From positions 1,003,851-1,067,850 of the forward strand of contig UESW01004232.1 of NCBI GenBank assembly GCA_900491605.1: a DNA stretch of 64,000 nt. Direction: 5' to 3'. Made by a program: the position numbers and the translations under genes. Shown here piece by piece: positions 60,651 through 64,000 of the stretch. Within the stretch, counting starts at the first letter, position 1. Each line of letters begins with the position of its first letter. The stretch is from Calamus simplicifolius (Eukaryota > Streptophyta > Magnoliopsida > Arecales > Arecaceae). Under the pieces are notes generated by a model, which saw only the letters and a list, made by a program, of their open reading frames with translations, ran no database searches and had not been told where the DNA came from.

Positions 60651-63600
60651 TATATTTTTTTATTATTTTATTCATATTATTTAGATATACCTCACTTCTA
60701 TCCTTATTATAAATTATTAAAAGATCATTCTTTCTAATAAGATTTTTGTTGCATATGTCCAAACATCGTAATCGATAAATGGAAAGAATAAATCTGATAA
60801 ACAAAATTTTTGTTCTTATATTATTAAAAAATTATTTTTAAAAATTTCTGATTATTTATATTTTTAAAAATTTTAAAAAATAAAAAAAATCAGTAGAAAA
60901 AGAAGAAACTAAGCATGCCTAGAGAGTGAAGCGGCAACTTTATCTATGAGGTACACCATCCCACAATCAGCTTAGTTAAAGCATCTACGCATATTATTTA
61001 TCCTCGAGGCCCAAATTAGGTCTTGATCAATTGGATATCAATAAAAATAAATGTTACTGTGTTTAAAAATCCAATGTGGAACCATCATCAACCAGCTTTA
61101 AATTTGAATATTCCAAATATCAAAAAGGTTAATCTTAAAATGAAAACAATTAAAATCCAATTTTTGAATTTAAACCTTTTATTTTCAGTAATATCCACAT
61201 AACAATTGATACAATAAAGTGGTATTGAACTTAGAAAAAGCATATGATGTTATTTCTTCAATGATTCCATCATTCTATAAAAAATGCAATGAACAAATTT
61301 TCAATGATTCCATCATTCTATGAAAAAATGCAATGAACAAAGTAGAAACCACATGTTAAACTTCACAGCTCCATCATTACCTAGCAATACATACCATTAA
61401 CATTTAAGAGAAGAGAGGAAGATTTTTCTAGCAGAAGGGAAAAAGAAAAAATATATATGTGAAAACAAGAGATAGGGGTTTTGATCTGATTTTCAACATG
61501 TCATAGAGTTCTAACATAAGCAGAGATTATTTCTATTTTAAAATTTAATTTTATTAAAAAATAAAGTTTGTTAAGCGGACTTTTCATATATTTTTTTTGT
61601 AGGGTCTACCTGCATGGAGGAGTAAAGCCTGGAATGATGCTGAAGGGAAGCTTTTTGTTTCTCGCATTCAAGAATGATGCTGTGATATGAGAGAGAGAGA
61701 AACATGAGAGTTAGATCTACTTCTCATTCTGCCCACCAGACAAATCTATACTCCCAGAAATAGCGCAAGCCAAGGATTCTTCAGCTCTAGTAAAAGCATC
61801 AAGCTATAAACAAGCAATTAGGATTCCTTCATGTGGCAACAAAACAATGGCTAGCCATAATCATGGGGCAATGAATTATAAAATGGGAGCTTTTTAAAAA
61901 AAAAAAAATTAACCATGTTCCCCGCAAGAGCCGGGACTTCAGGAGGGGCGCTCGTGCCCGACCCCCACAATTATTAGAAACTGGTCCTTTTTTATGCCAT
62001 CTGGTACACTTCATAAAGAGGGGAAGGGGGAGGGGGCCAGACCTGCGCGGAGGAATATGGAGTTGAGAGATGACACGTTATTGAAATCTAAGAACCATCT
62101 GGTCTTGGAGATGGATTTTTTCGAGAAGGATTTTAGCAGTGGGTGAATCTTGAGCTGCTGCTAACCGACGAGAGAGAGAGAAAAGATGACAGTATGCGCT
62201 TCTGGATTTGATTGACACTGGTGAACAACAATATCATGTGCTTCTTGTTGCTATTCAATTGACCATAATGCAGCCACCTGAAGTACATGCATGGGAGACG
62301 CTGAGAACAGAGAACCTAACAGACCCTATGGCAACAGATTTTGTTGTCTTCCTTTTCTCTCAATCTTCTTCCCATGGTTGTTAGCCATGTGCTCTACTTT
62401 TTATCTTCGTCCCCTACTTGTCATATCTTTGGAGTAAAAAATTGTGATTCACACCAACATGGCCTGAGAATTTCTTTTCATATCAGTTCCTAAGCTCTAG
62501 GTTAGATGCACACTTCAACCCAAAATCTAAAAACTTATCCTGCATTGGTGATGATGTCCCACTTCATTGTATAGCAACCCCAAATCCACCTCTCTTTTTC
62601 CCTCAAGCCATGCGCCATTCCCTCATCCTCTCTATTCATCCCTTCAAGGCTTGGCCCTGACCTATGTTTCACTTTTACTCCCAAAAAGCTCATCCACAAG
62701 GACATTTGACAAATTTTCCAAAGAAACAGGCATAAAGGTTACATGGGTATGTTCTAGGATCAACTCCTCATAAAAGAGACTAAAGAATGTATAACCAAAT
62801 AATTGCACCATAACTCATCGTAACAGAGACTAAAGAAGATGGCTGCAACATAATAAGCTTCTTGTTTTTTTTTTTTTTTTTACTTAGTTTTTCCCCTGAC
62901 AAGAAACTTCCAGCTGCATGATTGGGTGAATTAATACCACATCGAAGGAGTCCCACTTGACAAACATTGTCAAAACTTCAAATCAATTCGATTATCTATC
63001 CTGAGGATATCACCTGACACAGAATAACAGCAACAAAGCTTAATGATTTATGGAAATTTTTTTGGCTAGTTTCATTATTACAATTCCAACTTGGCGTTGA
63101 TTTGTGAAAGCCATCTACCACTTGTTATGATTTTCTTTCAACGGATAAGGGTGACTACCAAAAATTTGTATACAGCATCTTCAGTTAGATATTAAAAGAA
63201 CCGGTCCGTACTAAACATCAGCTACCAGAAAGATAATTCTTCAACCAACTCAGAATAATTCAAAATATTCCAAATGAAAGAGAAATATATGCAGGCTCTC
63301 TGAGGGAGAGGAGATGACTATAAAATGCTTTGGTTGCGCCATCATGGATCATCTAATCTTCCGAACAAAAACAAATATTACACACATACATACAAGACAT
63401 TTAAAATCATTTTCTAATATGATTTAAATCAAACTATTCCAAGAGAACAAAATCTTGACAGGAGATGAAATCGAACAAATTTGATTCAAATTTTCTGATT
63501 CGATGTCAAACTTGTGGATTTTAGGTTAGCGATGACAAGGAGATAAGACCTCTAATCTTTCTAAGGCAAATAGTGGAAACAAGACCAATCACTGCCCAGT

Positions 63601-64000
63601 TGCCTGATAACACGGATTAAATGTCATATGGTATTCAACACATGGCAAGCTACACACCGTCCAAATGACTTGCCAACATGTGGCAGTGAAATGGTACCAG
63701 CTAAGTGCCAATGCACAGTATGTAGCTGTGCTAGTGCATACCAAGCACTATACACAGAATGGAATGTTTTGTGCTAGTGCTAGGCTGGCATAACACTAGC
63801 AAACAAAACCTAAATCCATGTCTGATAATAGTTGAGATCAGGATGTCTCCCATAAAGAAAGAAAAGTTATTAAAATCTTAAATATTAACGCTAACATCTC
63901 CAACAGAATAATAACACACCTTAGAATTTGTCATGTCATCCGCTAAGTTTGTCTGAAGCCAATGGTTACACAAGTGACACAGGGATGACACAAATAGCTT
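60651..64000. other. Intergenic, no gene recognised
   Basis: Mostly AT-rich. A small GC-richer patch lies at about 61919-62045. The frames at 61829-62014 and 62567-62773 have no recognisable domain. A poly-T tract lies at 62862-62880. From 63600 to 63800 the phrases acatggcaag and gtgctagtgc recur, but no clear structure emerges. Confidence 0.45.
61259..61339. repeat. Tandem duplication, period 43 bp
   Basis: Two nearly identical copies start at 61259 and 61302, each reading caatgattccatcattctat followed by gaaaaaatgcaatgaacaaa or a one-base variant. The high identity suggests a recent local duplication. Confidence 0.92.

Overview
This is nuclear DNA of a flowering plant. Introns follow the GT-AG rule, gene spacing is wide, the GC-rich first exon of one gene sits in AT-rich surroundings as is usual for monocots, and microsatellites and decayed transposons fill the space between genes. 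The gene set and exon style suggest a monocot, possibly a palm, but the species is an inference. No operon-like grouping, virus, CRISPR array or rRNA gene is visible. I found four protein-coding genes whose exons can be joined in frame by eye.

Layout. 1-2313: transposon-derived coding relics flanking a 1.5-kb CG-rich tandem array. 2314-15714: gene-free AT-rich DNA with a fold-back element (3965-4390), a dispersed repeat (about 7980) and a complete PIF/Harbinger-like element with TAA target duplication (10254-11485). 15715-19178: a decayed LTR element with recognisable long terminal repeats. 21894-25638 (+): a six-exon TERMINAL EAR1 / PLASTOCHRON2-type Mei2-like RNA-binding protein. 25639-34517: gene-free, holding a LINE relic interrupted by a hAT element with 8-bp target duplication. 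34518-36217 (-): a four-exon KDEL-tailed papain-family cysteine endopeptidase. 39134-44452 (-): a two-exon gene for a 59-residue membrane-anchored protein, with a 5.1-kb intron. 45608-53001 (-): a five-exon ABHD17/BEM46-like serine hydrolase with a basic Ser/Arg/Lys-rich tail. 53002-64000: gene-free, with a minus-strand Ty1/copia relic at about 57100-59330.

The genes do not form a pathway. One acts in shoot and leaf initiation, one in vacuole/ricinosome proteolysis and programmed cell death, one is probably a membrane-associated depalmitoylase-like hydrolase, and one is a small membrane protein of unknown role. I see no clearly new biological system. The most useful leads are the 59-residue gene, the CG-rich satellite, the ABHD17-like tail, the in-frame upstream ATG of the TE1-like gene, and the long fold-back element.
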